Positions 54,578 to 62,924 of a stretch of DNA of 64,000 bases are shown here, piece after piece; the first letter of the stretch is position 1; the number at the start of each line of letters is the position of its first letter. Origin of the DNA: Algihabitans albus (lineage in GTDB: Bacteria > Pseudomonadota > Alphaproteobacteria > Kiloniellales > DSM-21159). Both the position numbers and the translations under genes were made by a program. A model generated the notes under the pieces. That model searched no databases. It was not told the origin of the DNA and worked only from the letters and a program-made list of their open reading frames with translations. The stretch spans positions 372,001-436,000 of the forward strand of contig NZ_QXNY01000003.1 of assembly GCF_003572205.1 (NCBI RefSeq). The letters run 5' to 3'.

Positions 54578-55686
54578 ACGACCGATCCGTCGTCGGGCAG
54601 CAGCAGCACGGCGCTGGGTGGCCAGCCGAGCCAGATTTCCGAGCCGCGTTGCAGGTTGCCGAGGGAGTCGGGGCCGGAACTGGCAGCCGGCACGACGGCG
54701 CCCAGGGTTAGGCCCGGTACCTCGACTTCGATTTCCAGATGGGTGCCGAGAAAAGTGAGGTCGGCGACGCGCCCCCGCACCCGGTTCTCGTGAGCCGGCT
54801 CGGCCTTGGACACGCTCAAGCGCTCCGGACGGATGGCAAGGCAGACCGAACCGCTCGCCGCCGGGACGGTCACGGCCGATGCTCCGGCGGCATCCGCAAC
54901 GATAGGACCGAGCAGGGTGCGCAACGTGGCCCGGCCGCCGGTGCGGTCGACGATATCGCCCTTCAGGAAATTGCTGCGCCCCAGGAATCCGGCAACGAAG
55001 GGCGTCCGAGGCTGCCAGTACAAAGCATCGGGCGCGTCGATCTGCTGGATACTGCCGTCGCGCAGGATCGCGATGCGATCCGACATCGACAGCGCTTCTT
55101 CCTGGTCGTGCGTGACATAGACGAAAGTGGTGCCGACCCGCCGATGCAGGGCCTTCAGCTCGGTCTGCAAGGTCTTGCGCAGCGCCTTGTCGAGCGCGCT
55201 CAAGGGTTCGTCGAGCAGCAGCAGTTCGGGCTTGAAGACCAAAGCCCGGGCCAGGGCAACGCGCTGTTGCTGTCCACCCGACAGCTCTTTGGGCATACGC
55301 CTGGCGTAAGGCCCCAGTTCCATCAGGTCGAGCGCGTCCGACACCTCTGCCGCAGCGACCTTGCGACCGATGTTTCGGGCACGCAGCGGGAAATAGACGT
55401 TGTCCCAAACCGTCAGATGCGGAAACAGCGCATAGCCTTGGAAGACGACCCCGAAGTTACGGTGCTCGGGGGCAGTCAGCGTGATGTCGCGGCCGTCGAG
55501 CAGCATGTGCCCGCAGGAGGGTGGGACAAAACCCGCGATCATCATCAGCAAGGTGGTTTTGCCGGAACCGGACGGGCCCAGCAGTGTCAAGAACTCGCCC
55601 GACTCGATCGTGAGATCCGTCGGATGAAGCGCCGTCGCCTCGCCGTAGCGCTTGCCCAGTCCGTTCAATGCCAACGATTGCCGCAT
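54574..55686 (-). CDS. ABC transporter ATP-binding protein, PotA type
   Basis: A 370-residue ATPase: Walker A GPSGSGKTT, signature LSGGQQQR, Walker B LLLLDEPLSALDKALR, switch VTHDQEEAL and a TOBE domain at the end (LAIRPERLSV). It energises the Pot-type importer. ATG at 55686 follows GGAGGGA; it is the first gene of the operon and faces the LysR gene. Confidence 0.93.
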   Translation of the reverse strand: MRQSLALNGLGKRYGEATALHPTDLTIESGEFLTLLGPSGSGKTTLLMMIAGFVPPSCGHMLLDGRDITLTAPEHRNFGVVFQGYALFPHLTVWDNVYFPLRARNIGRKVAAAEVSDALDLMELGPYARRMPKELSGGQQQRVALARALVFKPELLLLDEPLSALDKALRKTLQTELKALHRRVGTTFVYVTHDQEEALSMSDRIAILRDGSIQQIDAPDALYWQPRTPFVAGFLGRSNFLKGDIVDRTGGRATLRTLLGPIVADAAGASAVTVPAASGSVCLAIRPERLSVSKAEPAHENRVRGRVADLTFLGTHLEIEVEVPGLTLGAVVPAASSGPDSLGNLQRGSEIWLGWPPSAVLLLPDDGSVV

Positions 55687-55762
55687 CGCGCAGCGTCCCT
55701 CCCCGGATACCACGATAGGAAGCGGTCATTCGTTTTTGAAAGCCAATTCTCATGTGTTAGCT

Positions 55763-55783
55763 TTGTTTAACTTCATTGAACAA
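55763..55783. promoter_or_regulatory. Palindrome in the potA-lysR divergent region
   Basis: TTGTTTAA and TTGAACAA flank a short centre, giving an interrupted dyad of 21 bases (seven of eight arm positions pair). It ends six bases before the LysR start codon. A LysR-type protein could bind here to control itself and the divergent transporter operon. No T-N11-A centre of the classic kind is evident. Confidence 0.4.
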
Positions 55784-55789
55784 CGGCTC

Positions 55790-56674
55790 ATGCGGACCGA
55801 TCGCATTCTCCCCTTCTTGCGTGCCTTCGATGCCGTTGCGCGCCTCGGCTACGTGCGCTCCGCCGCCGTCGAGCTGAACCTCACACCCGGCGCGATCAGC
55901 CATCAGATCAAGACGCTCGAGCAAAACCTGGGCGTGGACCTGTTCGTGCGCGACCGTCGGCGTCTCGCCCTATCGGTTCATGGGCAGGCCTTCCAGCACA
56001 CTGCAGCGAAGATGCTGCGCGAACTTGAACGGGGACTCGAGGCGATCTCGCCCCTGCGCGAGGCCGACCCGCAGAAGACATTGGCGATTTCCGCCGCGTC
56101 CGGGTTCGCTCACATCTGGCTCGCACCGCGCCTGCTCGACATCGCGGATCAGATCGGTCTTCCGTCCTTCGAAAGCCAGATCGCGCGCGAGATGAACCAG
56201 ATCGACTGGCGCAAGACCGACATCGCCGTCGTCTACGACAATCCACCCTGGCCCGGCTATTTCTGGGAGCCTCTGCCCAACCTGTCGCTGAGCCCGCTCT
56301 GTAGCCCGGCGCTTCTGCACGCCCTTCCTCTGAAGCATCCCCGTGACATCCGTCAGCATCGCCTGCTGCACGAGGACTCCGGCGGCGAGTGGCAACGCTG
56401 GCTTAACGCCGCCAAGATCACGGAGCCCGCCCCCCGCAACGCCTACTTCAACCGCCTTACCATGGCCTTCAACGCCGCCGTGACAGGACATGGAGTGGCC
56501 CTGGTTTCCGACTTCCTGGCCAGCCAGTACCTACGATCCGGACAGCTCGTGCGCGCCTTCGATATCTCCATTCCGGCGGCCAAGCGATACTACGTGGTCG
56601 TGGTCGAAAGCCGCCGACATGAGCCCCTCATTGCCCGCACCATGGAACTGCTTCTGGCACTCGAACGCGGCTGA
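55790..56674 (+). CDS. LysR-family transcriptional regulator (GcvA-like)
   Basis: A 294-residue regulator. The winged helix has LRAFDAVARLGYVRSAAVEL, LTPGAISHQIKTLEQNLG and LFVRDRRRLALSVHG, close to GcvA. The effector domain ends with GVALVSDFLASQYL. It is divergent from the Pot-type operon and upstream of the hyu genes, so it may control both. ATG at 55790 is supported by the normal start of the DNA-binding domain; a ribosome site is weak. Confidence 0.9.
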   Translation: MRTDRILPFLRAFDAVARLGYVRSAAVELNLTPGAISHQIKTLEQNLGVDLFVRDRRRLALSVHGQAFQHTAAKMLRELERGLEAISPLREADPQKTLAISAASGFAHIWLAPRLLDIADQIGLPSFESQIAREMNQIDWRKTDIAVVYDNPPWPGYFWEPLPNLSLSPLCSPALLHALPLKHPRDIRQHRLLHEDSGGEWQRWLNAAKITEPAPRNAYFNRLTMAFNAAVTGHGVALVSDFLASQYLRSGQLVRAFDISIPAAKRYYVVVVESRRHEPLIARTMELLLALERG

Positions 56675-56827
56675 GGCTTTTTCCAGTCCGTCATGCGAGT
56701 ATGGGCATCCGGGCAACACTACGGCTAGTCTTACCGAGACCGGCAACGACGCGCGCTGTTTGCCCACCGGCAGGCAACGGGAACACGCGGATCCGGCTTC
56801 GTGAGAAACAGGGAAGGAGTAACAATC

Positions 56828-58924
56828 ATGTCGTCCGAGGCCGCAAGCGAAGCGAAGGTCTATCGGCTTGGCGTCGATGTCGGCGGTACCTTCACCGATC
56901 TTCTGCTGATCGATGAAGGCAGCGGTAACAGCTACAGTGCCAAGGTGCCCTCGACGCCCGGCGACTCGTCGGTCGGTGTGTTGAACGGGATCCGCAAGAT
57001 CTGCCAGAGCGTCGGGATCGATCCGCGCGCGATCGGCCAGGTCATGCACGGCACCACGGTCGCGACCAATACGGTTCTGACCTCCAGCGGCGCGAAAGTC
57101 GGCCTGGTCACCACAAGAGGATATCGTCAGACGCTTCAGATCGCCCGCTCCTACGTACCGGGCGGCCTCGGTGGCTGGGTGATCTGGAACAAACGCGATC
57201 TGCTGGCCCCGCTCGAGCTGACCGTCGAGGCGAAGGAGCGCATGGGCGCGAAGGGAGAGGTGGTCGCCGCGCTCGACGAGGCCGATCTGCTGCCCAAGCT
57301 CGAGTACCTCAAGGCGCAGGGCGTCGAGGCGCTGACCGTGTCCCTCTTCAACGCCTACGCCAACGGCGCGCACGAACGCCGTATCCGCGCCCTGGCCGAG
57401 CGGGTGATGCCGGAGGTCCCGGTCTCGATCTCCTCGGAGGTCATCCCGGAAATGTACGAGTACGAGCGGACTGAGACGACGGTGGTCAACTCCTACGTCC
57501 GCCCGGTGGTGCAGCGCTACGTCGAGAGCCTGCACGAGGAGTTGCGGACCGGCATGGGCGACGTCGGGTTGCATGTGCTGCGGTCGGACGGCGGTCTGGC
57601 GTCGGTCGCGAGCGCCAAGGCGGCGCCGGTGACGCTGCTTATGAGCGGGCCGGCTGGCGGCGTCGCCGGCGCGCGCTGGGTCGCCGAGCAGGCTGGCTAC
57701 CGCAACCTCCTGACCTTCGACATGGGCGGCACCTCAACCGATGTGGCGCTGATCCAGGACGGGGTGGCGCAGACTCGCCGCGAAACGCGGGTGGCCGACG
57801 TCACGGTGCGCGCCTCCTCGATCGACGTGCGCACGGTCGGTGCCGGCGGCGGCTCCATCGCCTACGTGCCGGAGCTGACCAAGGCGCTGCGCGTCGGCCC
57901 GCAGAGCGCCGGCGCCGAACCGGGGCCTGCGGCCTACGACAAGGGCGGCGAGAAGCCGACGGTCACCGATGCCAACGTGGTGCTGGGCTACCTGCCCGCT
58001 TCCGCGAAGCTGGGCGGCGACATGACGATCGACCGCGACAAGGCGGAGGCCGCCGTGGCGACGATCGCCGAACCTCTGGGTCTCGGGGTCAAGGCCGCCG
58101 CCGAGGGCATCGTCAATATCGTCAATGAGAACATGTTCGGCGCCCTACGCCTGGTCTCCGTCGAGCAAGGCCATGATCCCCGCGACTTCGCCCTGGTCGC
58201 CTTCGGGGGCGCCGGGCCACTGCATGCCAACGCCCTGGGCCGGCTGACGGGCGCCTGGCCCGTCGTCATCCCGCCGGCCCCCGGTGTGCTCTGTGCCTAC
58301 GGAGACGCGACCACGCGCCCGCGCAACGAGGCCTCTCAGACCCTGGTCCGGCGCTTCGACGCGATCGACGACGCCAGCGTCCTGGAGCGTCTGGAGGAGC
58401 TGACGGCCGAGGCCGCCAAGGCCTTGGAGGGCGAAGGCATCGCCCGCGCGCAGCAGAGCGTCACGCTGCAGATCGACGTGCGCTACCACGGCCAGGGCAT
58501 GGGCATCCCGATCGACACCACGCTGGAGGAATTCCGAAAGACCGGGCTCGCCGGCTTGGCGGAGATCTTCGACCGCATGCACACGCAGCTCTTCACCTTC
58601 GCCTTGGACGCGACCCAGGAGCTGGTGACCCTGCGCTCCATCGTCCAAGGCCCGGCACCGCTGGTCTCGGCGGCCGAACTGGAGAGCGGCAACGGCGATC
58701 CCGAAAGCGCCGCGATAGAGGAAACGACGATCTTCGTGGACGGCGCGGACCACGACGCGACGATCTACGACCGCGCCCGGCTGCGCAAGGGCGACGAAGT
58801 CCGCGGCCCCGCCGTGATCGCCCAGATGGACACCACCACCGTGATCCTGCCCGGCTACGTCGGCCAGGTCGATGCGACCGGATGCCTGCTGATCGCACCG
58901 GCCGACCGGTCCAAGGGAGAGTAA
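56828..58924 (+). CDS. hyuA: N-methylhydantoinase / hydantoin-utilisation protein A
   Basis: A 698-residue HyuA-type subunit: LGVDVGGTFTDLLLID, MHGTTVATNT, MSGPAGGVAGARW, LTFDMGGTSTDVALI and LVAFGGAGPLHA, the actin-like ATPase marks. With HyuB it opens hydantoin or oxoproline-type rings using ATP. GGAAGGAG lies eight bases before the ATG. The downstream carbamoylsarcosine amidase-like gene favours N-methylhydantoin; acetone carboxylase and oxoprolinase are other members of the family. Confidence 0.92.
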   Translation: MSSEAASEAKVYRLGVDVGGTFTDLLLIDEGSGNSYSAKVPSTPGDSSVGVLNGIRKICQSVGIDPRAIGQVMHGTTVATNTVLTSSGAKVGLVTTRGYRQTLQIARSYVPGGLGGWVIWNKRDLLAPLELTVEAKERMGAKGEVVAALDEADLLPKLEYLKAQGVEALTVSLFNAYANGAHERRIRALAERVMPEVPVSISSEVIPEMYEYERTETTVVNSYVRPVVQRYVESLHEELRTGMGDVGLHVLRSDGGLASVASAKAAPVTLLMSGPAGGVAGARWVAEQAGYRNLLTFDMGGTSTDVALIQDGVAQTRRETRVADVTVRASSIDVRTVGAGGGSIAYVPELTKALRVGPQSAGAEPGPAAYDKGGEKPTVTDANVVLGYLPASAKLGGDMTIDRDKAEAAVATIAEPLGLGVKAAAEGIVNIVNENMFGALRLVSVEQGHDPRDFALVAFGGAGPLHANALGRLTGAWPVVIPPAPGVLCAYGDATTRPRNEASQTLVRRFDAIDDASVLERLEELTAEAAKALEGEGIARAQQSVTLQIDVRYHGQGMGIPIDTTLEEFRKTGLAGLAEIFDRMHTQLFTFALDATQELVTLRSIVQGPAPLVSAAELESGNGDPESAAIEETTIFVDGADHDATIYDRARLRKGDEVRGPAVIAQMDTTTVILPGYVGQVDATGCLLIAPADRSKGE

Positions 58925-58928
58925 CGCC

Positions 58929-60818
58929 ATGCCTGCAACGATCGTTCAGACCGACGAGACCCCCTTCGAGAGCGTCGCCCTCGATCCCATCACCCTCGAC
59001 ATCATCGAGAACGCCCTGCGCAACGCGCGCAGCGAAATGGACGCGGTGCTGTTCCGCACGGCCATGTCGCCCGGCATCCGCGAGCAGCACGACGCCTTCC
59101 CCATGATCGCCAATCATCGCGGCCAGATGGTGGTCGGCCAGTTCGGATCCTTCCTCCACGGCTTCATGCAGAGCTACCAGGGGACCATCGAGGAGGGTGA
59201 CGTCTTCCTGACCAACGATCCCTATGCCTGCAACGGCGCGGTCAGCCATCTCAACGACTGGCTGGTGATGAAGCCGATCTACCGCGACGGCCGGCTGCTC
59301 GCCTGGGCGGCCATGTTCGGACACATGTCCGACAACGGCGGCAAGGTGCCCGGCTCCCTGCCGACCGACGCGGCCCAGATCTTCGAGGAAGGCCTGCAGG
59401 TGCCGCCGGTCAAGATCCTGCGCCGGAACGAGCTGAACCAGGATGTCCTCGACATTCTGCTGCGCAACTCGCGCATGCCCGACTGGAACCGCTCCGACTT
59501 CAACGCGCTGCTGGCCGCCCTGCGCCTGGCGGAGAGGCGCGTTCTGGAAATCGCCCAGCGCTTCGGCATCGACACCTACGTCTCGGCGATGGACGAAATG
59601 CTGGCGCGCAACAAGCGCGCGATGTCGGCGATCATCCAGATGATCATCCCCGAGGACCGCAAACTCTCCTTCGAGGATTACATCGACGACGACGGCGTCG
59701 GGATGGGCCCCTACAGGATCGCCTGCTCGATGTGGCGCGAGGGCGACACCGCGATCTTCGACTTCTCCGAGTCCGATCCGCAATCGATCAGCTCGGTCAA
59801 TTTTCTGCTCAACGAGGACATGTTCAAGATGTTCCTGGGCGCCTTCACCATCAACCTCTTCGACCCGCAGATCCTGTTCAACGACGGCTTCTACGACCTC
59901 GTCGAAGTCCGTATTCGCGAGGGCACGATCCTCAAGCCGAAGCGGCCGGCCGCCCTCTCCTGCCGGACCCACCTGCTCGGCCGGATCTTCGATATCATGA
60001 GCGGCCTGTTGGGCCAGAGCGCGCCGGATGCGCTCTGCGCCGCCGGTTTCTCGGACAGCCCGCACTTCATGTACTCGGGCCACGACAGCCAGGGCGAATG
60101 GTATCAGCTCTACCAGATCGGCTTCGGCGGCATCCCCGGGCGACCTGCCGGCGACGGGGCCGACGGCCACTCGCTCTGGCCGGCCTTCACCAACGTGCCG
60201 AACGAGTACCTGGAGGCCTACTTCCCGCTGCGGATCCCGGTCTACGAGACCATTCCGGACTCCGGCGGCGCCGGCCTGCACCGAGGCGGCAACGGCGTGC
60301 AGATGGTTTACGAGTTCCTGGAGGCGGGGCAGATCTCCATCCACGACGACCGCTGGCTGACCTATCCCTGGGGCGTCAACGGCGGTCAGCCGGGCCAGCG
60401 CTCCATCAAGCTGCTGGAGCGGGCCGACGGCACGCGGGAGCTGCTGCCGTCCAAATGCGACCGCGTCCAGGTCGAGAGCGGGGACCGGCTGCACTTCAAC
60501 ACCTGGGGCGGCGGCGGCTGGGGCGATCCGCTGCAGCGCGACCCCGCGCTGGTCGCCCGCGACGTGGCCCGCGGGCTGGTGACGCCCTCGGGCGCGCGGG
60601 CCTACGGCGTGGTGCTGGACGAAGGCGGAGCGTTGGACGAGACCGCGACCGAGCGCTTGCGCGCGCAGATGGCGGCGGAGAGAGGCGAAACCGCGCTGTT
60701 CGACCGCGGCGGCACGGTCGCCGAGCTGCTGGAGCGCTGCCAGGCGGAGACGGGCCTGGCTCCGCCGCGTTCCCCGAGCTTCCAGAGCTTCATGACGGCG
60801 CGCAAGGCGGCGGAGTGA
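58929..60818 (+). CDS. hyuB: N-methylhydantoinase / hydantoin-utilisation protein B
   Basis: A 629-residue HyuB-type subunit: DPITLDIIENALRNARSEMD, GDVFLTNDPYACNGAVSHLN, MFGHMSDNGGKVPG and GGNGVQMVYEFLEAGQISI, then TWGGGGWGDPLQRDP at the end. It forms the catalytic complex with HyuA, whose stop is four bases upstream. The large GC-rich reverse frame across it is not coding. Confidence 0.92.
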   Translation: MPATIVQTDETPFESVALDPITLDIIENALRNARSEMDAVLFRTAMSPGIREQHDAFPMIANHRGQMVVGQFGSFLHGFMQSYQGTIEEGDVFLTNDPYACNGAVSHLNDWLVMKPIYRDGRLLAWAAMFGHMSDNGGKVPGSLPTDAAQIFEEGLQVPPVKILRRNELNQDVLDILLRNSRMPDWNRSDFNALLAALRLAERRVLEIAQRFGIDTYVSAMDEMLARNKRAMSAIIQMIIPEDRKLSFEDYIDDDGVGMGPYRIACSMWREGDTAIFDFSESDPQSISSVNFLLNEDMFKMFLGAFTINLFDPQILFNDGFYDLVEVRIREGTILKPKRPAALSCRTHLLGRIFDIMSGLLGQSAPDALCAAGFSDSPHFMYSGHDSQGEWYQLYQIGFGGIPGRPAGDGADGHSLWPAFTNVPNEYLEAYFPLRIPVYETIPDSGGAGLHRGGNGVQMVYEFLEAGQISIHDDRWLTYPWGVNGGQPGQRSIKLLERADGTRELLPSKCDRVQVESGDRLHFNTWGGGGWGDPLQRDPALVARDVARGLVTPSGARAYGVVLDEGGALDETATERLRAQMAAERGETALFDRGGTVAELLERCQAETGLAPPRSPSFQSFMTARKAAE

Positions 60819-60949
60819 GGCCCGAGCGTGAGACTTCGGCGTGAGATCCTGGGCGCGAGATCCGGGCCGGACGAATCTTTGGAGCGGCGTGAGCCGGCGG
60901 ACCGGCCCAGGCGGTCCGGTGGCGGTGCCTTCGGGAGAAGAAGCTTGCG

Positions 60950-61588
60950 ATGACCGACCTGCAGGAAAACTACGGCGGTCTGTTCGACGGCCGTGTCGGC
61001 TTCGGCGACCGCCCGGCGCTGCTGTTGATCGACTTCGTCAAGGCCTACACGACGCCCGGCGCTCCGCTCTACGCCCCCGGCGTCGTCGAGGCCGTCGCCC
61101 GGACCGTGCCGCTGGTCGCGCTGGCGCGGGAGGCGTCGGTTCCGGTGATCTTCACCAAGGTTCTGTTCCATCCCAGCGGCCAGGACGGTGGCTGGTTCGT
61201 GCGCAAGGTGCCGGTCCTGCGTAGCTTCGTGCCGGGCGAACCGCTGACGGAGATCGTCGCGGAGCTGCCGGTGGCGGAGGACGACTTGGTACTGGTCAAG
61301 AACTACGCCAGCGCCTTCTTCGCCACCTCCCTGGCGGCCACCCTGACGGCGCGCGGCATCGACACGCTGCTGCTGGCCGGCTGTTCGACCAGCGGCTGCG
61401 TGCGCGCCACCGCCGTGGACGGCCTTCAGCACGGCTTCCGGGTCATCGTGCCGCGCGACTGCGTCGGCGACCGCCACCCGGCCCCGCACGAAGCCAACCT
61501 CTTCGACATCAACGCCAAGTACGGAGACGTCCTGCCCCTGGAGACGGTGATGAGCTACTTGCGCGAACTGTCCGGGCGGGCGGACTAA
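60950..61588 (+). CDS. N-carbamoylsarcosine amidohydrolase-like isochorismatase-fold enzyme
   Basis: A 212-residue cysteine hydrolase with the triad Asp28 (LLLIDFVKAY), Lys117 (LVLVKNYASAF) and Cys150 (GCSTSGCVRATAVD). The C-terminal NLFDINAKYGDVLPLE matches N-carbamoylsarcosine amidase, which yields sarcosine, CO2 and ammonia from the product of N-methylhydantoinase. It follows hyuAB by 131 bases that contain short GCGTGAGA-type repeats. It is one step of creatinine-type degradation; the first enzymes (creatinine deaminase) are not in the window. Confidence 0.82.
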   Translation: MTDLQENYGGLFDGRVGFGDRPALLLIDFVKAYTTPGAPLYAPGVVEAVARTVPLVALAREASVPVIFTKVLFHPSGQDGGWFVRKVPVLRSFVPGEPLTEIVAELPVAEDDLVLVKNYASAFFATSLAATLTARGIDTLLLAGCSTSGCVRATAVDGLQHGFRVIVPRDCVGDRHPAPHEANLFDINAKYGDVLPLETVMSYLRELSGRAD

Positions 61589-61843
61589 CCACTTAGGTCG
61601 GGCAGCGGAGATGGGGCGCTGTCGTAAGCAGCATCGGCGTTGAGTTAGCATTCTGAACTATACTTACGTAACAAGAAGATCCGATGAGCAGAAAAGATCG
61701 GCTGACTGTGACGAAGAAACGCATAGCAACTTAATAAAAAAATTTGGCCGATGCAGAATTTTCCTAAATTTATTTATTCTACCAAAACCGTAATTCACCG
61801 TGAGAAAGATTTCGGCTCTATATTTCATATTCAATCTGGGCAA

Positions 61844-62026
61844 ATTATTGCCATTCAGGCCCGTGCTGAAGCCGTAGCTGACACCCACCGAGGCTCCGAA
61901 ATGAGACGAGTCATGGCTGCTGGTCGAGCGCGCCGCCTGCGCCTCCAGACGCAGCGTCTCCGCAGACAGCAGCACACGGTCCCCGGCCGAAACCTGCGCG
62001 CCGCGCGCCAGCAAAGTGTCCGACGC
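61844..62026 (-). pseudogene. Haemagglutinin/CdiA-type repeat fragment
   Basis: About 60 codons resemble the shaft of FhaB/CdiA proteins: GAQVSAGDRVLLSAETLRLE, then SSHDSSHFGASVGVSYGFST. A TAG lies just upstream in frame, and the homology stops after about GLNGNN, where the sequence becomes A+T-rich. There is no start codon or ribosome site. It is a displaced piece of a large surface toxin gene, at the end of the toxin/immunity array. The 255 bases up to the amidase gene show nothing recognisable. Confidence 0.65.
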
Positions 62027-62114
62027 CTAGTAGGCCTACAGGCGAATGGCGCCCAGCTACTGCGTTCTCGCAAGTCTAGGATATAACCGAGGAGAATAAG
62101 GTCGGGAATGAACG

Positions 62115-62536
62115 TCATTCTCCCTCTAACCATACTTCCTTCGCCCATGTCGCTAAATCGGGCCAAGCTTCATCTGAAGAACCATTGTGGTCCCAAAACC
62201 GAAATCTACAGTCTGGTACGATACAATAATAATCACTGTTGTATTCACAGATTGGAAGCCAGTCTTTTGGCACTCCAATTTTTCTAGCTTCGTTTATACC
62301 AACCCGCAGATCTCCAAAATCTTCTTTCATCTCTTCATTCAATGCAAAATTAGAGATATAGCCTACAAATGCATTACTGACATTTCTTAGAAAGAATTTT
62401 TATTCCTCAGAAAACATAAAACCTATCATTTTTTCTATTTTTCAATAAGGGCATCATCCGGCAGGGGAGGATTTCTTCCAACCGGTTCGTCAGCCAGATT
62501 AATTTCCTCGATAATTTCTTCCAAAATAAATATCAT
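62115..62536 (-). pseudogene. Broken SUKH (SMI1/KNR4) family immunity gene
   Basis: The 3' part reads clearly as a SUKH protein: SNAFVGYISNFALNEE, PKDWLPICEYNSDYYCIVPD, FRFWDHNGSS and ATWAKEVWLEGE. The 5' part (MIFILEEIIEEINLADEPVG, then LPDDALIEK) starts at an ATG at 62536. Two lesions separate them: a one-base loss in the T5 run (A5 on the coding strand) at 62438-62442, which shifts frame, and a TAA at 62400-62402 where SEE-Tyr-KFFL would be expected. SUKH proteins protect against toxins of neighbouring cells; this copy cannot yield a full protein unless the reads are wrong. Confidence 0.7.
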
Positions 62537-62610
62537 CTATAAACACTCCAGGCTGTACCTTTTGCTAAGGTGCCGCGAATCACTTTCAATCCGCCAAAAG
62601 CGCCTAATTT
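62533..62610 (-). pseudogene. Leftover C-terminal tip of a toxin
   Basis: Twenty-five codons, KLGAFGGLKVIRGTLAKGTA then WSVYR, end in TGA that overlaps the ATG of the SUKH gene (ATGA). The frame is closed upstream by TAG at 62611-62613. Short orphan toxin tips joined to an immunity gene are typical of CdiA/Rhs-type arrays after toxin replacement. The toxin family cannot be named from so few residues. Confidence 0.5.
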
Positions 62611-62695
62611 CTATAGACATTTCTCCGCAATTCTAGAAATATATTCGCACAAAAGAATATATAACCGAGCAGCGATCTACAAAATTACTAAATAT

Positions 62696-62917
62696 TTACT
62701 CTTCTTCTGATTCGACAATTGATAACTCACTCCAGTCATCACTCATATCTTGCCTATGCATATAGTAAGAAAAATAATTAAAAGTTGCATATTCAATATC
62801 TTTCTTTGAAAACCACACTGCTTCACACTCCGGACAGATAAATATCGTCTTTTTAGTTTTTTTGACTACAGCAGTTTTTATCCAATCCTGTTTGCAACGT
62901 GGGCATGAGATCTTCAT
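62696..62917 (-). CDS. Small zinc-ribbon protein, probable immunity protein
   Basis: A 73-residue protein. Cys5-x2-Cys8 (CPRC) and Cys28-x2-Cys31 (CPEC) form a zinc ribbon; the rest is acidic and helical and ends ELSIVESEEE. It starts seven bases after the toxin stop, with TAGG before the ATG, the standard place for the immunity gene of a polymorphic toxin. Acidic tails are common in proteins that plug RNase active sites. No function is proven. It is much lower in GC than the main genome, as expected for such cassettes. Confidence 0.7.
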   Translation of the reverse strand: MKISCPRCKQDWIKTAVVKKTKKTIFICPECEAVWFSKKDIEYATFNYFSYYMHRQDMSDDWSELSIVESEEE

Positions 62918-62924
62918 TTCTAAC

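Noticed and set aside
58593-60494. Long minus-strand open frame opposite hyuB
   Set aside because: It is antisense to a clearly conserved gene, very rich in Arg, Val, Asp and His as GC-rich shadows are, and has no family motif or ribosome site.
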